A DNA stretch of 64,000 nt, taken from positions 1-64,000 of the forward strand of contig CANRFZ010000003.1 in the NCBI GenBank assembly GCA_947630025.1. The letters run 5' to 3'. Origin of the DNA: an uncultured Lachnospiraceae bacterium. GTDB taxonomy: Bacteria > Bacillota > Clostridia > Lachnospirales > Lachnospiraceae. A model generated the notes under the pieces. It worked only from the letters and a program-made list of their open reading frames with translations. It made no database searches and had not been told where the DNA came from. The translations under genes were made by a program, and so were the position numbers. Below are positions 8,890 through 16,978 of this stretch, in pieces; the stretch's first letter is position 1; every line of letters starts with the position of its first letter.

Positions 8890-10323
8890 TTATCCGCAGT
8901 ACTTCATCAGACCCTCCACGATCTCGGGATAGACGAACCGGCAGTTCCGCCTGTCAAAAATGCCAAACCGCTCCCCGCTGCCTTCAAAACAGTGGTTATC
9001 CCACCAGCAGCAGGTAATGCTCCGCGCCCTTGCCGCCGCGATATAGTAAGTCGCAAAGTCCACTCTGTCCTGCAGATTGCCGTTTTTATCTCTGGCCCCA
9101 AACTCATCGATGACGACGCCGACGCCGTGGCGCACATATTTCTCATACAGCGTGTCCATCAGATCATCGATGTCTTTCGTACTGGCGCTATTGTCCATGC
9201 TCCAGCTATCGGTGCTGCCGCCCTCGTTTTCCCCCTGCAGGGCAAACGCATAGGGCGTGTACGCATGAACCTCCAGCAGTATTTTGTTCTGGCCGTCCAC
9301 CGGATCTTTGGGCAGTACAAAATGCTCATTGGTGGCCCCGTCCAGAGAGGCGGCGTATCCCGGCACCATCAGATACCGCCCCGTATTATTGCCGCCGGCG
9401 GCGCGAACCGTATCTACAAACAACTGGTTTAATTCATTGATGCACTCTACGGCCTCAATACAGGTCTGGTTGTAGGGATCCAGCCACCACTCGTTGCCCG
9501 TTCCCACCAGACGCGGCTCGTTCAGCCCTTCCATGATCAGATGCTCGTCATAATCGGCAAACCGGGGCGCCACCTGAGACCAGACCGCCTTCACATAGGC
9601 TTTGGACTGTTCCAGATACTCTTTGGCCGGATACATATAACTGGTGGAATTGTCATGATGGATATTGATAATCACATACATATCGTTGTCTATCGCATAA
9701 TCCACCACTTCCTGCACACGGTTCAGCCACGCCTCGCTGATCGTGTAGCTGCCGTCGCCCGACACGTGGTTGTGCCACGCCACAGGAATGCGGATCGTCT
9801 CAAATCCCGCCGCCTTGACCGCGTCTATCATCTCCTTTGTGGTGGTGATGCCGCACCAGTAGGATTCGTAGGAGAGATCGTCCGCCATGTTCGTATCGGT
9901 GTTTGCATCAAAAGTATTCCCAAGATTCCAGCCGATCTTCATCCCTTCCACAAATTCTACCGCGGAAGAATCGACTCCCGCATCCACGCCCTTCTTTTCC
10001 ATGCCGAGCTCTGACAGTTCCGCCTGCGCTGCGGCGTCTCCGTCCTGCGTCTCCTCTGTCCGGGCAGAATCCTCCTGCGCCGCGGACTGCCCGGCCTCGT
10101 CTCCCGACGCATCGCCCGTCTCGTCCGCATCCGTTTCTTTTTCGTCTTCTTTTTTGGCCTTTTTCTCGTCTTCTTCCTTACGGTCATCCTCTGCGGTCTC
10201 CTCATCAGATACCGCTTCCGTATCCGTTTCCACGCTCTCATCATCCGCAGAAGCCGCGCCGCAGCCCACGGCTGCCGCCGCCATCACTGCCAGTAAACCC
10301 ATCAAAATCAGTCTCTTTTTCAT
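8890..10323 (-). CDS. GH5 family cellulase-like lipoprotein
   Basis: 477 aa. A lipoprotein signal ends in AAAAVGC with the lipidated Cys at residue 21. Residues 25-110 are an acidic Asp/Glu/Thr-rich linker. The GH5 barrel begins near residue 128 (GMKIGWNLGNTFD), has the acid/base Glu at 269 in LNEP and the nucleophile Glu at 407 in VVIDEFGARD, and a WWDN substrate-stacking segment near the end. It should be a surface-anchored beta-glucanase, probably acting on beta-1,4-glucans such as cellulose or mixed-linkage glucan. It is monocistronic. Confidence 0.9.
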   Translation of the reverse strand: MKKRLILMGLLAVMAAAAVGCGAASADDESVETDTEAVSDEETAEDDRKEEDEKKAKKEDEKETDADETGDASGDEAGQSAAQEDSARTEETQDGDAAAQAELSELGMEKKGVDAGVDSSAVEFVEGMKIGWNLGNTFDANTDTNMADDLSYESYWCGITTTKEMIDAVKAAGFETIRIPVAWHNHVSGDGSYTISEAWLNRVQEVVDYAIDNDMYVIINIHHDNSTSYMYPAKEYLEQSKAYVKAVWSQVAPRFADYDEHLIMEGLNEPRLVGTGNEWWLDPYNQTCIEAVECINELNQLFVDTVRAAGGNNTGRYLMVPGYAASLDGATNEHFVLPKDPVDGQNKILLEVHAYTPYAFALQGENEGGSTDSWSMDNSASTKDIDDLMDTLYEKYVRHGVGVVIDEFGARDKNGNLQDRVDFATYYIAAARARSITCCWWDNHCFEGSGERFGIFDRRNCRFVYPEIVEGLMKYCG

Positions 10324-10390
10324 AGTCTGCCCCTTTTCCTCCGATACGCATACGCCGGAGATACATCGCCTCTCGCACAGTACACACCGT

Positions 10391-10405
10391 ATGTACTTGG
10401 TACAT
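10391..10405. promoter_or_regulatory. Perfect 15-bp dyad upstream of the GH5 gene
   Basis: ATGTAC-TTG-GTACAT is a perfect inverted repeat just downstream of an AT-rich, TATAAT-containing stretch (10406-10440, reading leftward). This position suits an operator for the GH5 gene. The binding protein is unknown. Confidence 0.35.
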
Positions 10406-10541
10406 TATATATTATATCACACTTTATATATTTTACTGTAAAACAGGTGCCGACCGCAAGACGCAACGCGATTTTTCTTATGGGAAATGCGGCAGTGCCG
10501 GCAGCGTCTTCCTTCCGTCCGCGCCGACACGCCTCTCCGAC

Positions 10542-10643
10542 TCACTTTTCCATGTAATCGACATAGTCAGTTTCACTCGCAAAAAGCATATAAACGCCGT
10601 TCACATATCCCATATAACCGCTTTCTACCGCATAACCTTTCAT
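10542..10643 (-). CDS. 33-residue microprotein
   Basis: The short frame MKGYAVESGYMGYVNGVYML... ends in VDYMEK. It starts at the ATG at 10643 with AAGGAG 8-9 nt upstream, a strong ribosome binding site. It is rich in Tyr and Gly with two similar GY(A/M)-type turns, and has no membrane segment. I recall similar unannotated 30-35-aa peptides in Lachnospiraceae but cannot confirm this without a search. It is an independent cistron between the GH5 gene and the PadR/CPBP block. Confidence 0.6.
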   Translation of the reverse strand: MKGYAVESGYMGYVNGVYMLFASETDYVDYMEK

Positions 10644-10698
10644 ATCCTTATCTCCTTTTCCGTTTCGTTCCCGAACTTTTGTTCTGATATAAGGATAC

Positions 10699-10729
10699 AA
10701 AAAACAGAGTCCTATATTTCGGACTCTGT
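10699..10729 (-). terminator. Intrinsic terminator of the PadR/CPBP block
   Basis: Read on the minus strand, ACAGAGTCC and GGACTCTGT form a 9-bp stem with an 8-nt loop, followed by six T. Confidence 0.7.
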
Positions 10730-10927
10730 GCGCAAATGATAAAAAACTTTTATACTAATTTCAAACTCTGTATTGGTTAAGCCGACCTCAATATCATTTA
10801 CCGAAACACTCCTTTGTGCGAAATCAATCTTCCATTCCCCGACTTGGATTTTTGTATCTTGGAATGTATTGCACCATTGAAGGCTTTTGCTGTTGCTTAT
10901 GACTTCCAATATCCCATTGTAAATCAT
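10712..10927 (-). pseudogene. Fragment of an OmpR/PhoB-type response regulator
   Basis: The 71-codon frame contains WKIDFAQRSVSVNDIEV followed by LTNTEFEI, which matches the first strands and helix of an OmpR-type winged-helix domain. The receiver domain and the recognition helix are absent, and the last codons run into the terminator hairpin. It is best read as a remnant left after a rearrangement. Confidence 0.45.
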
Positions 10928-11651
10928 TTCTTACTTTTGATTTTACAATGAATAAATATGCTTATACCCATCATGGCAATAAACATTAATATTGCAATAA
11001 TAAACGATGTTTCATTCTTTATCCGATTGCCTGCATCTGAAATTACTAAAACGTCCCAAACAGCGCCAACACCCCAAAAAAATGGAAATATTGAGAATAT
11101 ATTGCGTGTAAAATAAAATACTGTAACATACATAATTCCAACAAAAAACAACTTTGTAAACTCTGGTTGAAAACCTGCATGATGTAAACTGTAAAAAATG
11201 GCAGTCATAAGAATAGCAGGGCATATTCCAAATGCCCTCTCAAATTCATAACGTAAGAATCCATATATGAAAATCATTTCAAATATTCCTGCAGCTAAAA
11301 TATATGTAATTGCATAAAATGAATTTATATTAAAACTTATATCTTCTGTATTTTTGCCGATAAACATAGCCAATAAAGAAATACCCGCAACCACATTAAT
11401 TATTAAACTGGCAGCCAACCTTTTTTATGTATTCCCAAAACCGATAGGTTTTTCTTTTTTGTGATTAAAATATAATAGATAGGTGTAAGAAAACCTAAAA
11501 ATAAAATCATGAGTATATCTCTCAATATAATATTGACTACTTCGTTATGAAATAGCACCATAGCTATACTCAGCAAAATCATAATAAGACCACAAACCAA
11601 TCCAAATACATTTTCTTTATCAATGCAAAAATGCAGCCATTTATTTTTCAT
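10924..11651 (-). pseudogene. CPBP-family membrane protein, frameshifted
   Basis: Two overlapping frames read as one protein: an 82-codon N-terminal half (11403-11651) ending LSVLGIHKKGW and a 164-codon C-terminal half whose reading begins LAASLIINVVAG. Together they give about six membrane segments and degenerate CPBP motifs: a single Glu in FEMIFIYGFLR instead of the usual EE...R, and SLHHAGF for the His motif. The break falls at a run of six A (11421-11428 region); a one-base backward slip there would fuse the halves. It could be a real disruption, a sequencing error or a slippage site. The gene follows padR with an 11-bp overlap. Confidence 0.65.
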
Positions 11652-12189
11652 TATTTTTTTCCTTCTCGATAACAGACAATAATCTTTTGGTTCCGGATAT
11701 TTCCGCTTGAACTATATCAATCATTCGCTCTAAATTCGCCACATGAAAATCAGGCACTTCCCGTTTCCATGTTTCATTGTTTTGTTCACTAATTCCTGCA
11801 AGATAAGATTGTAAGATGTTCAGTCTTTTCTCTAATAAGTCTTTCTGTGTTTCTGTTTCTAAAATATCCATGTTAAAAGCTGCTATTGTAAAAATATTGG
11901 TATCATAATTAAATTGTAGAATAGATTCTTTAATGCTTTCTTTTAGTTCATCTCTCCCTTTTTCGGTCAAAGAATATATTGTCCTATCCGGCATATTGCC
12001 TATTCTTTCTGTTGTTCCTTTGATTAACCCTCTTTTTTCTAAATTTTTCAATGTTGCATAAACCGTTGAGTCCGCAACATTGAACCACCACTTAATATTC
12101 ATATAAGCTAACAGTTTTGTTATTTCATATGCATTAAGTGGTTTTTCATAAATAATTCCCAAAAGCAACATAGCTGGTTTTGATAGCAT
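11641..12189 (-). CDS. PadR-family transcriptional regulator
   Basis: 182 aa from the ATG at 12189, chosen because AGGAGG lies about 8 nt upstream; a longer frame to 12315 has no such site. Residues 1-75 form the PadR winged helix (MLSKPAMLLLGIIYEKPLNAYEI is the recognisable start; STVYATLKNLEKRGLI is the recognition region), followed by helical dimerisation segments (about 85-175). PadR proteins usually repress neighbouring membrane protein or transporter genes, so the overlapping CPBP gene is the likely target. Confidence 0.88.
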   Translation of the reverse strand: MLSKPAMLLLGIIYEKPLNAYEITKLLAYMNIKWWFNVADSTVYATLKNLEKRGLIKGTTERIGNMPDRTIYSLTEKGRDELKESIKESILQFNYDTNIFTIAAFNMDILETETQKDLLEKRLNILQSYLAGISEQNNETWKREVPDFHVANLERMIDIVQAEISGTKRLLSVIEKEKNNEK

Positions 12190-12342
12190 TTCTTGTCCTC
12201 CTAGTTCATGTGCATAGTACTTTATATATATAGTGCTGTATGATAATAGCATCTTCATAACAAAAAGTAAAGATTTATTTGAAGTATGTTTCGGGAAAGA
12301 GCTTTGATATGGCATTATTTTTTTCAGGAATTATTTTATGAT

Positions 12343-12401
12343 TTATTCCCAATTTTATTCCCAACGTGTTATAATAGACATGGTTGGGAATAAAAGTTGG
12401 G
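12343..12401 (+). promoter_or_regulatory. Dyad operator around a TATAAT promoter
   Basis: The left arm CCCAATTTTATTCCCAAC (12348-12365) and right arm GTTGGGAATAAAAGTTGGG (12383-12401) are near-perfect inverted repeats. TATAAT (12370-12375) sits between them, and a further TTTATTCCCAA unit precedes the left arm. Binding here would block the promoter of the gene at 12417. Confidence 0.65.
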
Positions 12402-12416
12402 TAAAGGAGCATACTA

Positions 12417-13796
12417 ATGGAGGTCAAACAGATCGTTTTAGATTTATGTGCTTTCAATGATGAGCAGGAATGGTTTGAATTTAAGGAAAACTGGTTTCAA
12501 CCGGAGACATTGGGAGAATATGTATCCGCACTGTCGAATGCGGCTGCCTTTCACTATAAAAAATATGCTTATTTCATCTGGGGAATAGATAATACAACTC
12601 ATGAAGTTGTAGGAACTACTTTCAATCAATATCGTGAATATAATAAAGAACCGTATCAAAATTATCTGGCAAGAAATCTATCGCCAAGCATCAATTTCAG
12701 TTTTGAGGAAACAGAAATTGATGGAAAGAGAGTTGTTGTTCTGGTTATTCCAGCGGCAACAGAAATTCCAACGGCGTTTAAAGAAAAGAGGTTTTTGAGA
12801 ATAGGATCTTCCAAATGTAACATGAAAGATTATCCAAAGCGGGAAATTGAACTTTTCAAAATACTTGACGGAAGAACGGAAACGATTGAAACAGTTCCGG
12901 CCAAATATCAGGACCTTACGTTTCAAAAATTGTTTGGATATTACGGCTCAAAGGGGATTGTTTTAAATCAAAAAACATTTATCAGAAATCTGTGCTTGAA
13001 AACGGAAGAAGGCGAGTTTAATCTCCTGGCACAGTTATTGTCGGACAACTCCCATTTTCCGCTTCGAGTGTCTATTTTTGACGGAAAAACAAAAGGCTCA
13101 AATCTTTTTTCGGTTCGCGAATTTGGAAATGACTGTTTACTATACAGTTTGGACGAACTGCTGCGTTATGGAGATGTGTTGAACCTCATTCAAACGGATG
13201 AAACGGACAGAGTCGTTGAGAGAAAAGAGATTCCTTTATTTGATAATAAGGCATTTCGGGAGGCTGTCATTAATGCCGTTCTGCATAATAAATGGGTGGA
13301 AGGAAACGAACCGATGATTTCGGTTTTCTCCGATAGGATAGAGATCCTGTCAAGAGGAACACTTGCACCGGCACAGACGATGGAGGGGTTTTTTCTGGGA
13401 GAATCTGTTCCCGTCAATGAAAAACTGTCTGAAATTTTTCTCCAACTGCATATCAGCGAGAAGTCCGGACGGGGAGTGCCCAAGATCACAGAAATGTATG
13501 GGAAAGAGGCTTTTTCCTTCAGAGAAAATTCCATCGTTGTAACAATTCCGTTTGAAAGAATAAATAAGGTTGGGAATAAAGTTGGGAAAAAGGTTGGAAA
13601 TAAAAAGGCTTTAAATTCACGAAGGCAAAAAATTATTTTGGAAATGAGGAACAATCCGAACATTACAACTGCGGAGCTTCATGTCATACTGGGCGTGAGT
13701 GAAACGGCGGTGGAGAAGAACATATCGTTTTTAAAAGAAAACGGTTATATTGAGAGAGTAGGGGCAAAGAAGACAGGGTATTGGAAAGTACTGTAA
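12417..13796 (+). CDS. AlbA_2/Schlafen-type putative transcriptional regulator
   Basis: 459 aa. Residues 10-130 form an AlbA_2 (Schlafen AlbA) domain (EWFEFKENWF, FIWGIDN). Residues about 280-365 match the ATPase-like C-terminal domain of this family (FREAVINAVLHNKW, SRGTLAPAQTMEG). A basic linker with repeated VGNK/VGKK units leads into a winged helix (ITTAELHVILGVSETAVEKNISFLKENGYI). The RBS AAAGGAG is 8 nt before the ATG. Relatives are found in mobile and defence contexts, but the biochemical activity is uncertain. The DNA encoding the VGNK linker repeats the operator sequence found in the gene's own promoter. Confidence 0.8.
   Translation: MEVKQIVLDLCAFNDEQEWFEFKENWFQPETLGEYVSALSNAAAFHYKKYAYFIWGIDNTTHEVVGTTFNQYREYNKEPYQNYLARNLSPSINFSFEETEIDGKRVVVLVIPAATEIPTAFKEKRFLRIGSSKCNMKDYPKREIELFKILDGRTETIETVPAKYQDLTFQKLFGYYGSKGIVLNQKTFIRNLCLKTEEGEFNLLAQLLSDNSHFPLRVSIFDGKTKGSNLFSVREFGNDCLLYSLDELLRYGDVLNLIQTDETDRVVERKEIPLFDNKAFREAVINAVLHNKWVEGNEPMISVFSDRIEILSRGTLAPAQTMEGFFLGESVPVNEKLSEIFLQLHISEKSGRGVPKITEMYGKEAFSFRENSIVVTIPFERINKVGNKVGKKVGNKKALNSRRQKIILEMRNNPNITTAELHVILGVSETAVEKNISFLKENGYIERVGAKKTGYWKVL
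13568..13586 (+). repeat. Intragenic copy of the promoter operator
   Basis: GGTTGGGAATAAAGTTGGG inside the linker-coding region differs from the right promoter arm (12382-12401) by one missing A. A third, weaker copy follows to about 13605. Confidence 0.55.
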
Positions 13797-13931
13797 AGGT
13801 TATAAGCAGTGAAAAAATTTGTGGAGTGAAAGGTATTTGTATCTAACATTCCAAGAAAAAGCATGATAAAAATTGATGTAAAAAAGTAAGTTGAAAGAAC
13901 TGAAACAAACGGTATGTAAGGTGAAATTATA

Positions 13932-14654
13932 ATGGTACGAATAGCAATCTGTGATGACGAAAACGAAGTTGTCACACAACATGAGGACATTGTAAAAAGC
14001 AGTCTTAAGTCCTGCGGTATCGGTTATGAAATCATAACCTACACGCAGAGCAGCCATCTTCTGTATGATATTACAGACGATCATTTTTTCTTTGATCTCA
14101 TTCTGCTTGATATAGAAATGCCCGGCATAACCGGCATGGAGCTTTCCGAAAAAATTAAGCTGTATTTGCCGAATGTAAAGATTATTTTTATCACGTCGCA
14201 TATTGAGTATGCGATTGACGCTTTTGAATTGTCTATCTTCCGCTATGTACCAAAAAGCAATCTTACGAATCGTTTGGCAGCCGCCATAACGGACGCGGCA
14301 AAGCTGATTGAGCTGGAAGCAGGGAAAGAGTATATCATTCAAGCCGCCGGGCGCATGGAAAAAATACCCTGCAAAGACATTTTCTATATCCGGCGTGACG
14401 GCGGCAAAAATGTGGCGATTGTTTCCAACATGGGAATATCGAAGGTGAGAAAAAGCCTGCAGCAGATTTTTGAGGAATTGGACACGCCGGAGTTTATCTT
14501 CATTGACCGGGGCTGTATCGTGAATATCATTCATATCATGAAGATCAGTAACGGTATGGCGTATCTCAAAAATGGCGAAAAGCTGCCTATCAGCCGTTCC
14601 CACCTGCAGGAGGTAAAGCAACAGATCAATAGGTTTTGGGGAGCGCATATTTGA
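13932..14654 (+). CDS. LytTR-family response regulator
   Basis: 240 aa. The receiver domain has DDE at residues 8-10 and phospho-acceptor D60 (LILLDIEMPG). It has YVPKSNL in place of the usual YLLKP segment, keeping the Lys. The C-terminal LytTR domain spans about 135-235 (FYIRRDGGKNVAI, FIDRGCIVNI). It overlaps the kinase start by one base (TGATG). Direct repeats matching the LytTR spacing lie upstream of the nearby ABC transporter genes. Confidence 0.92.
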   Translation: MVRIAICDDENEVVTQHEDIVKSSLKSCGIGYEIITYTQSSHLLYDITDDHFFFDLILLDIEMPGITGMELSEKIKLYLPNVKIIFITSHIEYAIDAFELSIFRYVPKSNLTNRLAAAITDAAKLIELEAGKEYIIQAAGRMEKIPCKDIFYIRRDGGKNVAIVSNMGISKVRKSLQQIFEELDTPEFIFIDRGCIVNIIHIMKISNGMAYLKNGEKLPISRSHLQEVKQQINRFWGAHI

Positions 14655-15940
14655 TGACTTGGTATCAGATACTTTCATTCTTTTTGACAAATGGGCTGCG
14701 GATATTTTTCGGTATGTATTTTGCTATAACGCTCTTGGATTTATCTGGGAATATGAAAAAGGCTGCCGCCTTTTCTGCGTGTGTATCGGTATGTATAACA
14801 GTGCTTTCTGGTTTTCCTATCCAGCAAATCTATATTGCAGGGGCTGAAACGATTATTTTAACCGTAATTTTATATTGCCTGTTCGCCGCAAACCTAAGAA
14901 TGAGCCTGTTCCTTACTTTTTTTTACGAGATAACCGTTGCCCTTTGGGACTTTATTCTGTCTGCCGGACTTGGCGTTGCATTTCATTCAGACAGCTTTCT
15001 CAATACAAAATCTTTTGGATATATGGCTGCCGTTTGGATTGTCCGGTTACTTATGCTTGGTATGGCGTTTCAGATTAAAAGGACATCTAAAAGAAATAAA
15101 AAGCAATCATCACAGATTATAGCCGGAGCTGCATTAGCCGGTTTTTTAGGGGTAGTCCTCTTGTCCGGGCAAAAGACCATAACCATCAGTGATGATCAAC
15201 TGACTGTTTGGATTATTTTCGCCTTGCTGATCCTTGTAGCAGTTTTGTTTTTCAACCTTAACCGTCAATATGAAATGGAGAAAGCAATCGCACAACTTGA
15301 AAAAGATAAAAATACGCTGATGGAGCGCGACTATCGGAATTTAAAAAATACCTATGCTGCTAACGCAAAACTGTTTCACGATTTTCATAACCATGTGGAA
15401 GCGCTATATCGCTATCTGTCAAAAAACAACGCCGAAGAAGCACAGGAATATCTTGAAAACCTGCGTACCCCTATGCAGAATATTTCACAGACAGTATGGA
15501 TAGGCGAAGAAGCAATCGACTATCTGATTAATAGCAAAATCGCCCTTGCCATTTCACAAAACATTCGGGTAAAAACAGATATTGAATTTCCCCGTCATAC
15601 CAATATAAGAAGCGTTGACTTAGTTGTGATTTTAGGAAATCTGCTGGACAACTCCCTTGAAGCGGCAGGCAGCGCGGAGGACAGTCTGCGTTTTATCAAT
15701 CTGACAATCCGCCGTATCAATGATATGCTCATTATCAAGGTGGAAAATGGGTGCAGTGCCCAGCCTGCCGTGACTGATGGAGATTTGCAGACTTTCAAAA
15801 CAGATAAAACCCTGCATGGGTGGGGATTAAAAAATGTCCGTACCGCTGCGGAATACTACGATGGGACAATAGAAACAGAATATCGCGATCACACATTTTG
15901 CGTTGTTGTCACATTATCTTTTGAAGCAGTAAAAGCATAA
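14654..15940 (+). CDS. GHKL-family sensor histidine kinase
   Basis: 428 aa from the ATG at 14654, which overlaps the regulator's stop. About six membrane segments lie in residues 1-205, followed by a short coiled coil, the phospho-acceptor region HDFHNHVEALYRYL, an N box (GNLLDNSLEAAG) and a G box (HGWGLKNVRTAAEYYDG). This is the AgrC/NatK-like class, usually paired with a LytTR regulator. A weak terminator follows. Confidence 0.92.
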   Translation: MTWYQILSFFLTNGLRIFFGMYFAITLLDLSGNMKKAAAFSACVSVCITVLSGFPIQQIYIAGAETIILTVILYCLFAANLRMSLFLTFFYEITVALWDFILSAGLGVAFHSDSFLNTKSFGYMAAVWIVRLLMLGMAFQIKRTSKRNKKQSSQIIAGAALAGFLGVVLLSGQKTITISDDQLTVWIIFALLILVAVLFFNLNRQYEMEKAIAQLEKDKNTLMERDYRNLKNTYAANAKLFHDFHNHVEALYRYLSKNNAEEAQEYLENLRTPMQNISQTVWIGEEAIDYLINSKIALAISQNIRVKTDIEFPRHTNIRSVDLVVILGNLLDNSLEAAGSAEDSLRFINLTIRRINDMLIIKVENGCSAQPAVTDGDLQTFKTDKTLHGWGLKNVRTAAEYYDGTIETEYRDHTFCVVVTLSFEAVKA

Positions 15941-15957
15941 GAAATCTATCGGAAAAG

Positions 15958-15988
15958 CAGACAGCTCATGTTGGTGGTCTGTTTTTTT
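15958..15988 (+). terminator. Weak intrinsic terminator after the kinase
   Basis: CAGAC and GTCTG form a 5-bp stem around a 14-nt loop, followed directly by seven T. Confidence 0.45.
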
Positions 15989-16048
15989 ATGGACAAAAAT
16001 CAACCGTTCATGGACAAAACGGCATGAACACTATTTTACAGTTATGCT
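15989..16048 (+). promoter_or_regulatory. LytTR-type direct repeats and promoter for the ABC genes
   Basis: ATGGACAAAA occurs at 15989-15998 and again at 16010-16019, a spacing of exactly 21 bp or two helical turns, as for AgrA-like LytTR sites. A TATGCT-like -10 (16043-16048) without a good -35 follows, the layout expected of an activator-dependent promoter. Confidence 0.55.
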
Positions 16049-16095
16049 ATGTCTGTAACCAAAACTTACACCAAAAATGAAATGGAGGTTATTTT

Positions 16096-16275
16096 ATGCG
16101 TCACTTTTATTTTCGATTGATTTTGGGGATTGTCTGGCTGGCGGCTGCGACTATCAGCGCCATGAAAGCAAATATACCCTTTGCCGCTCTGTATGCCGTA
16201 TTGGGCATAGTTTTCCTGTGGTCTGCCTATTCGATTTGGAAAAAGGAGAAAAAGGACAAAGACAGTCGGGGGTAA
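16096..16275 (+). CDS. Small two-helix membrane protein, 59 aa
   Basis: Starts at the ATG at 16096 with GGAGG 7 nt upstream. It has two hydrophobic segments (FRLILGIVWLAAATISAM and AALYAVLGIVFLWSAYSIW) and a basic C-terminal tail (KKEKKDKDSRG). It is the first gene after the repeated LytTR-like site and ends 4 bp before the ATPase gene, so it is part of the transporter operon. Possible roles are a small transporter subunit or an immunity or regulatory peptide; the sequence does not decide. Confidence 0.75.
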   Translation: MRHFYFRLILGIVWLAAATISAMKANIPFAALYAVLGIVFLWSAYSIWKKEKKDKDSRG

Positions 16276-16279
16276 CGAG

Positions 16280-16978
16280 ATGAATAATAAGGCATTTCTT
16301 GTTCTCAACAAACTAAGTGTATGGTACACGCGGGGCAAGCCTGTCCTTGACAATTTCTCTATGGAGCTGGGAGCAAATGAGGTTGTCGGGCTGATCGGTC
16401 TGAACGGAGCAGGAAAAACCACGTTTATCAAAACACTTTCCGGGCTGCTTGACAGTTTTCAGATCGAAACCGCGCTATGGCAGGATAAGCCTTTTCAATT
16501 CCGGGATATGGCCTTTAAGAAAGACCGCTATACGGTTTTTGCCGAAGATCATTCGTTTCAATTTTTTACATTCCGTGAGTATGCTTCTTATGTGGAGGCG
16601 TCCTATGAAAAGAAATTGTGCGACATCGACGAGCTGGTGCAGGGCTTCCACTTTGAAGAATACACTGACATTTTACTGAAAGAACTGTCAACGGGCAATT
16701 TGAAAAAGGCTTATCTGATTACAGCGTTTGCCTTGAAACCGAAGCTGCTCATGCTGGACGAGCCTGTGAACGGACTGGATTATCAAAGTACCGAATACCT
16801 GTACCGGCAGATCAACAACTACCGGCAGCATGGCACAATCCTTTTTTCGTCTCATATCCTTGAAAGCATCTGCCTTACGTCTGATCGGGTGTTGATTCTG
16901 GAACAGGGGCGGATCAAAAGAAGTTTTACAGGACAGGAAATTGAAACTGCCAAAATTCGGGAGGTGTTGAGAGAATGA
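16280..16978 (+). CDS. ABC transporter ATP-binding protein
   Basis: 232 aa. Walker A GLNGAGKTTFIK, a signature variant LSTGNLKKA, Walker B KLLMLDEPVNGLD, and the H-loop in LFSSHILES. It resembles ATPases of small bacterial exporters for drugs, peptides or lantibiotic immunity. It overlaps the permease gene by 4 bp. With the adjacent LytTR kinase pair it forms a likely sense-and-export unit whose substrate is unknown. Confidence 0.92.
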   Translation: MNNKAFLVLNKLSVWYTRGKPVLDNFSMELGANEVVGLIGLNGAGKTTFIKTLSGLLDSFQIETALWQDKPFQFRDMAFKKDRYTVFAEDHSFQFFTFREYASYVEASYEKKLCDIDELVQGFHFEEYTDILLKELSTGNLKKAYLITAFALKPKLLMLDEPVNGLDYQSTEYLYRQINNYRQHGTILFSSHILESICLTSDRVLILEQGRIKRSFTGQEIETAKIREVLRE

